Shown in pieces: positions 1 through 8,940 of a DNA stretch of 64,000 nt. A program made the position numbers and the translations under genes. Source of the stretch: Sphingomonas sp. KR3-1 (GTDB lineage: Bacteria > Pseudomonadota > Alphaproteobacteria > Sphingomonadales > Sphingomonadaceae). Each line of letters begins with the position of its first letter. Position 1 is the stretch's first letter. The stretch is taken from NCBI RefSeq assembly GCF_040049295.1, contig NZ_JBDZDQ010000002.1:682001-746000 (forward strand). Reading direction: 5' to 3'. The notes under the pieces were generated by a model. It ran no database searches. It was not told the origin of the DNA and was given only the letters and a program-made list of their open reading frames with translations.

Positions 1-3000
1 CCCGATACGTCGGTGGTCGGCACGATCACGCGCGCGCTACTGACGCTGTCGGGCTTCGCCGCGGCGAACAAGGTCTATGACGGCGGTGTCACGGCGAACG
101 TCGCCAGCGCCGGAACGCTCACTGGGGTGGTCGGCAGCGACAGCGTAGGCTTCAGCTACGGCAGTGCCAGCTTCGACGACAAGAATGCCGCAACCGGCAA
201 GACCGTGACGCTGGGCGGCATCGCGCTCACAGGCACCGATGCGGGCAACTACATGATCGCGGCAACGGCAACCGCCGCGGCGGACATCACGCCGAAGACG
301 ATCACGCCGGCCTCCGCGCTGCGCGTCGATACCAAGACCTATGACGGCACGACCACCGCGACGCTCGATCTCGGGGTCGACCTGAACGGCGTGCTGGGCG
401 GCGATATCGTCGGCCTGGTCTCCTACACCGCGGATTTCGCTGACAAGAATGCCGGCGCGGGCAAGACCGTCAACGTCACGGGCCTCGCCCTGGGCGGTGC
501 GGATGGCGCCAACTATGTCCTGGCCTCGACCAGCGTGACGCTTACCGGCGAGATCACCAAGGCGATGCTCACGCTTTCGGGCGTCACGGTCGCCGACAAG
601 GTCTATGACGGCACCACCGATGCGACTGTAACCTCCTGGGGAACGCTGGACGGGATCGTCGGCTTCGACGACGTGTCGATCGACGGCGGTGCCCTGGCCT
701 TTGCCGATAAGAATGCCGGCACGGGCAAGGCCATTGCGTTCACCGGCTCGCTGATCGGCAGCGAGGCGGGGAATTACGAACTCAGCGTGGCGCCGATCAC
801 CGCATCGATATCGCGGGCGACGATCAGCGCGATCACCGGGATCACCGGCATCGGCAAGACCTATGACGGGACCACCATTGCCGCATTCGATGCGTCGCAT
901 GCCGGCTTCACCGGCATGATCGCGGGCGATGCGCTGAGCGTCGGCAGCGGCTCTGGCTTCTTCACCGACAAGAATGCCGGAACCGGAAAGACCCTTTATG
1001 TCTTCGGCCTGACGCTGGGCGGCGCCGATGCGGCCAATTACCGGCTCGTCTCGACCAATGCGGTGACTAGCGCCGACATCGGCCGTGCGACGATCGCCGC
1101 GGTCACCGGCATCACCGCTGCGGGCAAGACCTATGACGGCACCACCGGCGCCGCGCTCGATACCGCGCATGCGGGCTTCACGGGCATGATCGCGGGCGAC
1201 GCGCTTACCGTCGCCAGCGCCTCGGGCAGCTTTGCCGACAAGAATGCCGGCACGGGCAAGACGGTGAACATCTCCGGCCTGGCGCTAGGCGGCGCGGATG
1301 CGGGCAATTATGTGCTGGCCTCGACCAGCGCCACCGCCAGCGCCGATATCGCTCGTGCGACGATCACCGCGATCACCGGCATCACCGCCGCGGGCAAGAC
1401 CTATGACGGCACCACCGGCGCCGCGCTCGATACCGCGCATGCAGGCTTCACCGGCATGATCGCTGGCGATGTGCTGGCGGTGGCCAGCGCATCGGGCAGC
1501 TTCGCCGACAAGAATGCCGGCACCGGCAAGACGGTGAACATCTCCGGCCTGGCGCTGGGCGGTGCGGACGCGGGCAACTATGTGCTGGCCTCGACCGGAG
1601 CGACCGCAAGCGCCGATATCGCTCGTGCGACGATCGCCGCGGTCACCGGCATCACCGCCGCCGGCAAGACCTATGACGGCACGACCGGCGCCGCGCTCGA
1701 TACGACGCATGCGGGGTTCACCGGGATGGTCGCAGGTGATCTGCTGACGGTGGCAAGCGCGTCGGGCAGCTTTGCCGACAAGAATGCCGGCACGGGCAAG
1801 ACCGTGATGATCACCGGAATCGGCCTTGGTGGCAGCGATGCGGGCAATTACGTGCTGGCCTCGACCGGTGCGACGGCCAGCGCCGATATCGCCCGCGCGA
1901 CGATCACCAGCGTCGCCGGCATCACGGCTGCCGGCAAGACCTATGACGGCACCACCAGCGCCGCGCTCGATACCGCGCATGCCGGATTCAATGGGATGAT
2001 CGCGGGCGACGCGCTTACCGTCGCCAGCGCATCGGGCAGCTTCGCCGACAAGAATGCCGGCACGGGCAAGACGGTGAACATCTCCGGCCTGGCGCTGGGC
2101 GGTGCGGATGCCGGCAATTATGTGCTGGCCTCGACCAGCGCCACGGCCAGCGCCGACATCGGCCGTGCGACGATCGCCGCAGTCACCGGCATCACCGCTG
2201 CGGGCAAGACCTATGACGGCACCACCGGCGCCGCACTCGACACCGCGCATGCCGGATTCAATGGGATGATCGCAGGCGATGTGCTTACCGTCGCCAGCGC
2301 ATCGGGCAGCTTCGCTGACAAGAATGCCGGCACCGGCAAGACGGTGAACATTTCCGGTCTGGCGCTGGGCGGTGCGGATGCCGGCAATTATGTGCTGACA
2401 TCGACCAGTGCCACCGCAAGCGCGGACATCGCCCGTGCGACGATCGGCGCAGTGACCGGCATCACTGCCGCCGGCAAGACATATGACGGTGGGACGAGCG
2501 TTGTGCTCGATACGGTGCATGCCGGCTTCACCGGCATGATCGCTGGCGATGTGCTGGCGGTTACGGGCGCGACCGGCGCCTTCGCCGACAAGAATGCCGG
2601 CACCGGCAAGACGGTGAACATCTCCGGCTTGGCGCTCGGCGGTGCGGACGCGGGGAATTACGTGCTGGCCTCGACCAGCGCCACCGCGAGCGCCGACATC
2701 GCCCGCGCGATCATCACAGGACTGGGCGGCATCGTCGCCGCGGACAAGACCTATGACGGTACGGTGGCGGCGGTGCTCGACCTCTCGGGTGCGACCTTCA
2801 CCGGCGCGGTCGCGGGCGATGCGCTGACACTTTCGGCCAGTGGCAGCTTCGCGGACAAGAATGCCGGTGCCGGCAAGGTGGTCACCGTCACCGGGCTCGC
2901 GCTCGGCGGTGCCGATGCGGGCAATTACGACCTGGTGCTCGGCAGTGCGACCGTCCAGGCAAGCATCGCGCGGGCGACGATCACCGGCGTCACCGGCATC

Positions 3001-4998
3001 ACCGCGCGCGACAAGACCTATGACGGCACGACGAACGCCCAGCTAGATACCGCCGGCGCGGCATTTGCCGGGATGATCGCAGGCGATGTGCTCACCGTCT
3101 CGGCCAGCGGCAGCTTCGCCGACAAGAACGCCGGCGCCGGCAAGCTGGTGAACATCTCCGGCCTGGCGCTGGGCGGCGCCGATGCGGGCAATTATGTACT
3201 GGCCTCGACCAGCGCGACCGCCAGCGCCGACATCGCGCGGGCGACGATCACCGGCGTCACCGGTATCACCGCCCGCGACAAGACCTATGACGGCACGACG
3301 CGCGCGCAGCTCGATACCGGCGGCGCGCTGTTCGCGGGGATGATCGCGGGCGATACGCTCACGGTCTCGGCCAGCGGCGGCTTCGCCGACAAGAATGCCG
3401 GCACGAACAAGCTTGTGACGATCACCGGCCTGGCGCTCGGCGGCGCCGATGCCAACAACTATGTGCTGGCGGCCAGCAGCGCTGCAGCCTCCGCGACCAT
3501 CACGCCGGCGCTGCTCGGCGTCTCCGGCATCCAGGCGGCGAACAAGGTCTATGACGGCACCACCGGTGCCACGCTGGACCTTTCGGGTGCGGTGCTCAGC
3601 GGCGTGATCGCGGGCGACACCGTCATGCTCGCCGGCGCGACCGGCAGCTTCGCCGACAAGAATGCCGGCGCCGGCAAGACCGTCGGCATCGGCGGGATCA
3701 TGCTCGGCGGCGCGGATGCGGGCAATTATGTCCTGGCCTCGACCAGCGCGACCGCCAGTGCCGACATCGCCCGCGCGACGATCGCGGCGGTCACCGGCAT
3801 CATCGCCAATGACAAGACCTATGATGGCGGCACCGCGGCGACGCTCGACCTGTCCGGCGCGCATCTCGGCGGCGCGGTCGCGGGCGACGATCTCGGGATA
3901 TCGGCCACGGGCAGCTTCGCGGACAAGAATGCCGGCGCGAGCAAGACGGTGGCGATCGGGCTGGCGCTCACCGGCGCCGATGCCAGCAACTATGTCCTCG
4001 CCTCTGCCGATGCGGTGGCCAGCGCGACGATCCGCCAGGCGACCATCAGCGCCGTCACCGGGATCGTGGCGCTCGGCAAGACCTATGACGGCACGACCGC
4101 GGCGACGCTCGATCTCACGGGCGCGCGCTTCACCGATGCGATCGCGGGGGACCGGTTGGTGCTCGCCTCGGCCAGCGGCACGTTCGCCGACAGGAATGCC
4201 GGCAGCGCCAAGCTGGTGAACATCGGCGGGCTAAGCCTGGGCGGCGCGGATGCGGGCAATTATGTTCTCGCATCGACCGGGGCGACCGCCCGCGCCGACA
4301 TCGCCCGCGCAGTGGTGACGCTCAGCAGGATTAGTGCTGCGAGCAAGACCTATGATGGCACCACCGCCGCGACACTCGACGTCTCGCAGGCCCGGTTCGC
4401 CGGGCTGATCGCGGGCGACTCGCTGAGCGTCGCGTTGGCGACAGGCAGCTTTGCCGACAAGAATGCCGGACAGGGCAAGACGGTAACGATCGCCGGCATC
4501 GGCCTGGGCGGCGCGGACGCGGGCAATTACGTGCTGGCCGGCATCGCGACTGCGACGGCGAACATCGACGTGGCGGTGATCGGCTCGATCGGCGGGATCA
4601 CCGGCATCGACAAGGCGTATGACGGCAACGCGGATGCGCGGATCGATGCCAGCCATGCGGTGTTCAACGGCATGGTCGCGGGCGACCAGCTCAGCGTCGC
4701 GGCGGGCGCGGGCATGTTCGCCGATGCGCTGCCAGGCACGAACAAGATGATCGCGATTTCCGGCCTGGCACTCGGGGGAGCGGACGCGCGCAACTACCGG
4801 TTGGCGAGCAGCACCGCGACCGCCAGCGCCGACATTGTCTGGCGCGTCCTCGCACCGATGTACCCCGATCAGGCGAGCAAGATGCAGCTCGAGGGATTCG
4901 ACGGTCCAAGCGCGTTCCTCTTGGACGATCCGGAGCTGATCCAAGACCTGACCCAAATCGGAAGGGAGGTTGGAGCACAAACTGGGCCAGCACGCTGA
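1..4998 (+). CDS. YDG-repeat giant surface/secreted protein, 5' end outside window
   Basis: The frame is open from the first base, so the true start lies upstream; about 1,665 codons are visible. The protein is a tandem array of at least 18 YDG-type units, each opening with (G/D/N)K(T/V)YDGTT and carrying a 'GSFADKNAGTGK' and a 'LALGGADAGNYVLAS' motif. The unit length is about 90 residues. A non-repeat tail of about 50 acidic residues (…LLDDPELIQDLTQ…) ends it. YDG domains are known from filamentous-haemagglutinin-like and other two-partner-secreted exoproteins, so an adhesin or surface-layer role is likely. The N-terminal secretion domain and any transporter gene are not visible. Function is inferred from the repeat family only. 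Confidence 0.85.
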   Translation, partial: PDTSVVGTITRALLTLSGFAAANKVYDGGVTANVASAGTLTGVVGSDSVGFSYGSASFDDKNAATGKTVTLGGIALTGTDAGNYMIAATATAAADITPKTITPASALRVDTKTYDGTTTATLDLGVDLNGVLGGDIVGLVSYTADFADKNAGAGKTVNVTGLALGGADGANYVLASTSVTLTGEITKAMLTLSGVTVADKVYDGTTDATVTSWGTLDGIVGFDDVSIDGGALAFADKNAGTGKAIAFTGSLIGSEAGNYELSVAPITASISRATISAITGITGIGKTYDGTTIAAFDASHAGFTGMIAGDALSVGSGSGFFTDKNAGTGKTLYVFGLTLGGADAANYRLVSTNAVTSADIGRATIAAVTGITAAGKTYDGTTGAALDTAHAGFTGMIAGDALTVASASGSFADKNAGTGKTVNISGLALGGADAGNYVLASTSATASADIARATITAITGITAAGKTYDGTTGAALDTAHAGFTGMIAGDVLAVASASGSFADKNAGTGKTVNISGLALGGADAGNYVLASTGATASADIARATIAAVTGITAAGKTYDGTTGAALDTTHAGFTGMVAGDLLTVASASGSFADKNAGTGKTVMITGIGLGGSDAGNYVLASTGATASADIARATITSVAGITAAGKTYDGTTSAALDTAHAGFNGMIAGDALTVASASGSFADKNAGTGKTVNISGLALGGADAGNYVLASTSATASADIGRATIAAVTGITAAGKTYDGTTGAALDTAHAGFNGMIAGDVLTVASASGSFADKNAGTGKTVNISGLALGGADAGNYVLTSTSATASADIARATIGAVTGITAAGKTYDGGTSVVLDTVHAGFTGMIAGDVLAVTGATGAFADKNAGTGKTVNISGLALGGADAGNYVLASTSATASADIARAIITGLGGIVAADKTYDGTVAAVLDLSGATFTGAVAGDALTLSASGSFADKNAGAGKVVTVTGLALGGADAGNYDLVLGSATVQASIARATITGVTGITARDKTYDGTTNAQLDTAGAAFAGMIAGDVLTVSASGSFADKNAGAGKLVNISGLALGGADAGNYVLASTSATASADIARATITGVTGITARDKTYDGTTRAQLDTGGALFAGMIAGDTLTVSASGGFADKNAGTNKLVTITGLALGGADANNYVLAASSAAASATITPALLGVSGIQAANKVYDGTTGATLDLSGAVLSGVIAGDTVMLAGATGSFADKNAGAGKTVGIGGIMLGGADAGNYVLASTSATASADIARATIAAVTGIIANDKTYDGGTAATLDLSGAHLGGAVAGDDLGISATGSFADKNAGASKTVAIGLALTGADASNYVLASADAVASATIRQATISAVTGIVALGKTYDGTTAATLDLTGARFTDAIAGDRLVLASASGTFADRNAGSAKLVNIGGLSLGGADAGNYVLASTGATARADIARAVVTLSRISAASKTYDGTTAATLDVSQARFAGLIAGDSLSVALATGSFADKNAGQGKTVTIAGIGLGGADAGNYVLAGIATATANIDVAVIGSIGGITGIDKAYDGNADARIDASHAVFNGMVAGDQLSVAAGAGMFADALPGTNKMIAISGLALGGADARNYRLASSTATASADIVWRVLAPMYPDQASKMQLEGFDGPSAFLLDDPELIQDLTQIGREVGAQTGPAR
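70..4850 (+). repeat. Tandem coding repeat, ~270-bp unit, 18 copies
   Basis: The 'tatgacgg' core recurs at about 76, 340, 604, 862, 1132, 1402, 1672, 1942, 2212, 2482, 2752, 3019, 3286, 3550, 3820, 4084, 4351 and 4618, a spacing of 258-270 bp. Units between about 1080 and 2750 are nearly identical in DNA and exactly 270 bp apart. The outer units have diverged. This pattern suggests recent unequal recombination or gene conversion in the centre of the array. Confidence 0.9.
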
Positions 4999-5285
4999 GA
5001 GCTTGGTGATCTTCAACCGGTCAAGAGGCATTGTGGCGTCGGCACGGCGTGCATCGCCTTGCGTCCGTCCGCTCGCAGTCGGATGGGAGCAAAGACGCGG
5101 ACTTGAGGCGCTGTTCGACTATCTCAACGACAGAGATTGCGAGTTCGCAATCATAGGCAGACCGGCATCAAACTGCTCAACGAATGACCCGGATCAGGTC
5201 GGAACCGGGGGTCGCCGGTCTGACCAGAGTAGAAGGACGTTCGCGCGATCTTTTCCGCGGCCAATCAGGGCCAAGGAGATTGATC

Positions 5286-5918
5286 ATGGGATACTCAAAA
5301 TACGACCCTGCCATGCAGGCGCGCCCGGCTTGGAATGCCGGAAAAATAGTCGGCACCAAACGGCCTCTAACGCAGAAGCAGATTTGGGCGGTTCGCTTCT
5401 TCCTTGAGCGCGAAGGACGGCTTCGCGATCGAGCGCTGTTCGACCTCGCGATCGATAGCAAGTTGCGCGGTTGCGATCTGGTCAAAATCAAAATCGGTGA
5501 TCTGGTGTCGGGCGCTGAGATCAGGACACGCGCGATCGTCATCCAGCAGAAGACCGGCCGCCCCGTCCAATTCGAACTTACCGCGGATGTTCGGGCGAGC
5601 CTTCTGGCATGGCTGGAACGCCGAGGCGGCACGACTGACGACTATGCATTTCCAAGCCGCGTCGACCACGCCGGCCATCTGAGCACGAGGCAATACGCTC
5701 GGCTGGTAGATGAATGGGTCACCGCAATCGGACTCAGGCGCGCCGAATATGGCACCCATTCGATGCGCCGAACGAAGGCCGCGATGATCTACAAAGCCAC
5801 AGGCAATATCCGGGCGATTCAGATTTTGCTCGGTCACACCAAGATTGAAAACACGGTCAGGTACCTTGGTGTTGATATCGAAGATGCCCTGCTCTTGGCT
5901 GAAAGAACAGAAATCTGA
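5286..5918 (+). CDS. Small tyrosine-type site-specific integrase
   Basis: This 210-residue protein is a compact tyrosine recombinase that would cut and rejoin DNA through a 3'-phosphotyrosyl link. The catalytic set can be read: Arg61 (KLRGCDL), His158-x-x-Arg161 (THSMRR), His184 (LLGHT) and the nucleophile Tyr193 (VRYLG). The ATG at 5286 has an AAGGAG seven bases upstream; a longer frame from 5184 exists but lacks such a site. There is almost no N-terminal arm-binding domain, as in the short stand-alone integrases common in alphaproteobacteria. It is a monocistronic gene at the left of the element-like region. Its att site was not identified. Confidence 0.85.
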   Translation: MGYSKYDPAMQARPAWNAGKIVGTKRPLTQKQIWAVRFFLEREGRLRDRALFDLAIDSKLRGCDLVKIKIGDLVSGAEIRTRAIVIQQKTGRPVQFELTADVRASLLAWLERRGGTTDDYAFPSRVDHAGHLSTRQYARLVDEWVTAIGLRRAEYGTHSMRRTKAAMIYKATGNIRAIQILLGHTKIENTVRYLGVDIEDALLLAERTEI

Positions 5919-5923
5919 CTTTG

Positions 5924-5955
5924 GAGCGGCCTGTCCGCTAGTTGATAGGCCGCTC
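5924..5955 (+). terminator. Hairpin just after the integrase, possible terminator
   Basis: Perfect 9-bp arms, gagcggcct (5924-5932) and aggccgctc (5947-5955), enclose a 14-nt loop six bases after the integrase stop. No T run follows, so it could be a weak terminator or a recombination-related palindrome. Confidence 0.4.
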
Positions 5956-6109
5956 TCAAAAGGGACAGGAATGCGCCCGAGAGCGGTCGTCCAGCCCGTG
6001 CGCAGACAATCTCGAAAGCGGCCGATTAGTTAGCTTGCCAGACGCGGAAACATCCGCCGCGAAGCGTCAGCACTCCCGCCTCCTTGGTTCTCGATCGTTT
6101 CCGACGCGC

Positions 6110-7852
6110 TCACTTCGTAGAGAAGCGCGCTGTGATCCAGCTTGTCATCTTCTCGAGCGCAGCTGGCGCCACGGTCTCCTCAATCGTCGCATATTCGCCA
6201 ACGCCGCCCGTTTTTGCCGTTTGAAACATGTGATTCAGACCCGGCAACTCGACGATCGTCGCATCCCTGTTGTCCTTGAGCGCGGCTCGGATCGCAGCAA
6301 GGTTTTCCTTCGGCGGTACCTGCCGGTCGAGGCTTCCGCCCATCGCGAGCACAGGCACCGTGATCGCGCGTAGATTGAAAGCCGGATCGTAGGTGAAGAA
6401 ATAGCGGAACCAGGGCGTCGCGATCTGCGAGACCACCATCTGCGGGTCGATATTGGCCGGGACGCCGATCGCCTTCATCGCGTCCGGGGTCAGCACGGCG
6501 AGCGCGGCGGCACGCCCCGCGTCGAATGTCGCGCCATTCTTGAATGCCTTGAACAGGGCCGCCCAGACCGGGGCAGCACGGTCGATCTCGGCCTCGCTTT
6601 GCCCCATGCCCGCGCTGATCATCCGGCGCTGCGAGACCATGAGCTGGTCAAGTGCGGTACCGGGGCCGGCCATCATGATCAGGAACGCGACCTGCTTGTT
6701 GGAAGCCATCGCGATCGGGCCGATCATCCCGCCCTCGCTATGTCCGATGAAGCCGATTGCGTCGGAACGGATATCCGCCCGTGCCCTGAGGTAGGCGAAG
6801 GCTGCATTCGCGTCGGTCGCGAAATCCGCCGAGGTCGCGTTGGCGACGTCGCCGGTCGACTTGCCCGTGCCGCGATCGTCGACACGCAGCACGGCGATTC
6901 CGCGACGCGAGAGATAGTCGGCAATCACCCAGAACGGTTTATGCCCCAGGATCGTCTCGTCGCGGTTCTGCTGTCCCGATCCGGTGATCATGATCGCGGT
7001 CGGGAAGGGGCCCTTGCCCGCCGGCACCGTCAGCGTGCCGGCGAGATGGACGCCCGGCTCCTGCCCGTTGTCGAATGCGACTTCTTCCGCGCGGTAGGGA
7101 AAGGGCGGTTGTGGCGTCTGCGGGCGCTTCGGCCCGGCATTGACGGCAGCCTCGCTCTGGCGGGCGAAATCGATCTGCGCGAGCGGTCGGTTGGGAACGG
7201 TCCAGCTGCCGACGAGATGCTGGCGATCGTCAGACAAGACGCCGTCGAACTCGGCGCCGACGAGTGCGACCTTGAAGCGAATCTTGCTGCCGTCGCGCGA
7301 GAAGCCCTCGACACCCACGCCATAGACGAGTTGGTCGGGCGAATCGAACGAGACCAGCGTACCGCGCTCATTGGTCACCACCCTGAGGACGAGGTGGAGA
7401 TCGACGCCGTTGCGGTTGACCTTGCCGGTCCACGCGCCGTCCAGCCCCGAGATAACCGGTCTTGCCGGGGGCAGGCCCCGTGTCAGCTTGAGCGGCAGTT
7501 CGGTCCCTTGCGTAAAGACGCCGTCCCAAGCCTGCTCGCCCGCGACCCAATGCCCCTTGAACGAGGCGCCGATCCTAGGGATGTCAAGCGACAGCTGGTC
7601 GCCTTCCACCTTTACGGCCGTCTCGGGGATCTTGCCCGAGGCCTGGTCGGGGCTCTCCAATGTGCCGGTCAGCGAGCCGTCGGGAGCGCGAGCGATCGAG
7701 ACGATCAGCGTCAGCGCCCCGCGCGGGGTCTCGAGCATCCCGTGCCAGTCGCCGACTGCGTCCGGGGTCGGTTGGGCAAAGGCCGTGGGGGTCATCGCGA
7801 CGGCGGCGAAACAGCATATCGCAAAGACGAGCGATCGGAGGAGCATGCGCAT
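6110..7852 (-). CDS. Exported alpha/beta hydrolase (dienelactone-hydrolase/peptidase-like)
   Basis: A 580-residue protein with a Sec signal peptide (MRMLLRSLVFAICCFA…AFAQ). A beta-rich N-terminal half of about 280 residues precedes an alpha/beta-hydrolase fold. The nucleophile elbow GHSEGG is visible, with a preceding oxyanion segment (ITGSGQQNRDE), a GGSLD segment that should carry the acid, and a C-terminal LPGLNHMF that should carry the catalytic His. It probably hydrolyses an ester or peptide in the periplasm; the substrate is unknown. The ATG at 7852 has GGGAG about 11 bases upstream. The frame can be extended to 8185, but that would run through the neighbouring gene and lose the signal peptide. 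Single gene, likely cargo of the element. Confidence 0.85.
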   Translation of the reverse strand: MRMLLRSLVFAICCFAAVAMTPTAFAQPTPDAVGDWHGMLETPRGALTLIVSIARAPDGSLTGTLESPDQASGKIPETAVKVEGDQLSLDIPRIGASFKGHWVAGEQAWDGVFTQGTELPLKLTRGLPPARPVISGLDGAWTGKVNRNGVDLHLVLRVVTNERGTLVSFDSPDQLVYGVGVEGFSRDGSKIRFKVALVGAEFDGVLSDDRQHLVGSWTVPNRPLAQIDFARQSEAAVNAGPKRPQTPQPPFPYRAEEVAFDNGQEPGVHLAGTLTVPAGKGPFPTAIMITGSGQQNRDETILGHKPFWVIADYLSRRGIAVLRVDDRGTGKSTGDVANATSADFATDANAAFAYLRARADIRSDAIGFIGHSEGGMIGPIAMASNKQVAFLIMMAGPGTALDQLMVSQRRMISAGMGQSEAEIDRAAPVWAALFKAFKNGATFDAGRAAALAVLTPDAMKAIGVPANIDPQMVVSQIATPWFRYFFTYDPAFNLRAITVPVLAMGGSLDRQVPPKENLAAIRAALKDNRDATIVELPGLNHMFQTAKTGGVGEYATIEETVAPAALEKMTSWITARFSTK

Positions 7853-7950
7853 CGGGAAAACTCCCTGGGAAATGGAAAATCGCATTCTGAGGCGGTGCCG
7901 AGCCGGCGGATCGCGGACGTCTTGAAAGGCCGACTTGCGGGCAGCCAGGC

Positions 7951-8340
7951 TCAGGCGGTCTTCGTCTTCGCCTTGGTCGCCAGCCACAGGCTGTAGCCGA
8001 GCGAGACAAGAATCCCCGTCAGGACCGCGCCGGTCCCGAGGGTCAGCGCGAGCGGCATCGGCGCGAACGCAAACACCCCGGCATAGACAAGGCCGCTCAA
8101 TACCATGGACCACCCGATGACCCGCTTGGCTGCCCGTGCGCAGGCGCTCGGGACGAACGCCTTCGGGATTCGATTGCCGTACCAAGCGATCCAGAGCCCG
8201 TTCATCGCGATCACCCGGACTTTCATGTCGTCGTCGATATAGCCCTGCCGGTGCGCGAAGGCGGCAACGAATGCCAAGGCGATCATCGCGGCGGCCCAGC
8301 CGACGGCGCCGGACAGTTCCTTTCGTGCTTCCTCTTTCAT
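7951..8340 (-). CDS. Small multi-pass membrane protein, SdpI-like
   Basis: A 129-residue protein with three or four hydrophobic segments (about residues 10-27, 40-55, 72-92 and 96-115) and a central NGLWIAWYGNRIPK stretch. That stretch resembles the RxP segment of SdpI/YhfL-family proteins. The chosen ATG at 8340 overlaps the upstream regulator's stop as ATGA, indicating translational coupling. A GTG at 8349 is an alternative. In Bacillus the SdpR repressor and SdpI immunity protein form such a pair, with SdpI sequestering SdpR. Assignment here rests on topology and gene order, so treat it as SdpI-like rather than proven. Confidence 0.6.
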   Translation of the reverse strand: MKEEARKELSGAVGWAAAMIALAFVAAFAHRQGYIDDDMKVRVIAMNGLWIAWYGNRIPKAFVPSACARAAKRVIGWSMVLSGLVYAGVFAFAPMPLALTLGTGAVLTGILVSLGYSLWLATKAKTKTA

Positions 8341-8633
8341 CTTTCCCACCCTTTTTCGTGCGTTTGTTCGGAGGCGCCCAGCCGAAGCGAGTTGGCGAAG
8401 CCCAGCAATGCGTCTTCGAGCACCGACAGCTTCAGGTGATAGAGCACCGACTTCCCGGCCTTTTCGGCGTGGACCAGATCCGCCTCCCTCAGCACGGCGA
8501 AATGCGCCGACATCGTCGGCTTGGAGACATCGAAATGATCACAGAGCGCACCCGCGCTCATCGGGCCCTTGCGCAAGAGTTGCAGCACGCGGCGCCGCGT
8601 CGGATCGGAAAGGGCCTTGAACACCGAACTCAT
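8337..8633 (-). CDS. ArsR/SdpR-family winged-helix repressor
   Basis: A 98-residue ArsR-type regulator: FKALSDPTRRRVLQLL, then the recognition helix region DHFDVSKPTMSAHFAVLREADLV, then a wing (EKAGKSVLYHL). No ArsR-type CVC metal motif is present, which fits the SdpR/autorepressor branch better than a metal sensor. It starts the two-gene unit whose second gene overlaps it by four bases (ATGA). It probably represses its own promoter, where repeats are visible directly upstream. Confidence 0.85.
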   Translation of the reverse strand: MSSVFKALSDPTRRRVLQLLRKGPMSAGALCDHFDVSKPTMSAHFAVLREADLVHAEKAGKSVLYHLKLSVLEDALLGFANSLRLGASEQTHEKGWER

Positions 8634-8640
8634 AATTCGA

Positions 8641-8668
8641 CAAATAGCTAATCATCTAATCGAGTCAA
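8641..8668 (-). promoter_or_regulatory. Candidate promoter/operator of the ArsR-type operon
   Basis: On the minus strand a TTGACT box (8663-8668) is followed after 16 bases by TATTTG (8641-8646). Between them lie two direct copies of GATTAG separated by AT. Its location just ahead of the repressor start suggests autoregulation. The -10 match is poor. Confidence 0.45.
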
Positions 8669-8940
8669 GCGCGGTGCGCGTTCATTTCCTAGGAAGAGAT
8701 TTGGTGGGAGCGCAGATCCTCGTTTGAACGTCCAGCTTTGGGGGTCTCGCATCAGCTTAAAAGCCGACGAGTTCCCGCCTTCACGGTCTGCCACGCAGAA
8801 GCAGCTCGTCTAGAACCGGCCGACAAGACGCCAAGCGGCGCATGCTGACGCGATTTGGCGGGATCTGACGCAGGCAGGGTAGTACAGCAAGGCGACGGAC
8901 CGTGAAATCAAGATCACGCCCGCGCATTTAGGAGTCGCGG
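8669..8940. other. Intergenic region before traG
   Basis: About 270 bases lie between the repressor promoter and traG. I see no long open frame, tRNA or strong hairpin. A relaxase gene usually precedes traG in this type of cluster; no remnant could be recognised here. An oriT could lie here, but I cannot point to one. Confidence 0.5.

Noticed and set aside
1285..2520. 411-codon minus-strand frame in the YDG repeat
   Set aside because: It repeats with the same 270-bp period only because the coding repeat does; the sequence is Gly/Ala/Arg-rich and domain-free.
70..4850. CRISPR-like or satellite array
   Set aside because: The repeats are long, in frame and encode a YDG protein; no short repeat/spacer pattern is present.
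4999..5285. Left attachment site matching the tRNA-Trp 3' end
   Set aside because: No stretch resembling the last 20 or so bases of the tRNA was found by eye in this gap, so the left border stays unknown.
4970..5407. 145-codon plus-strand frame between the YDG gene and the integrase
   Set aside because: It overlaps the integrase start, has no recognisable domain and no good ribosome-binding site.
8669..8940. Relaxase remnant or oriT before traG
   Set aside because: No frame with relaxase-like motifs and no clear inverted repeat next to a nick-like sequence could be recognised.
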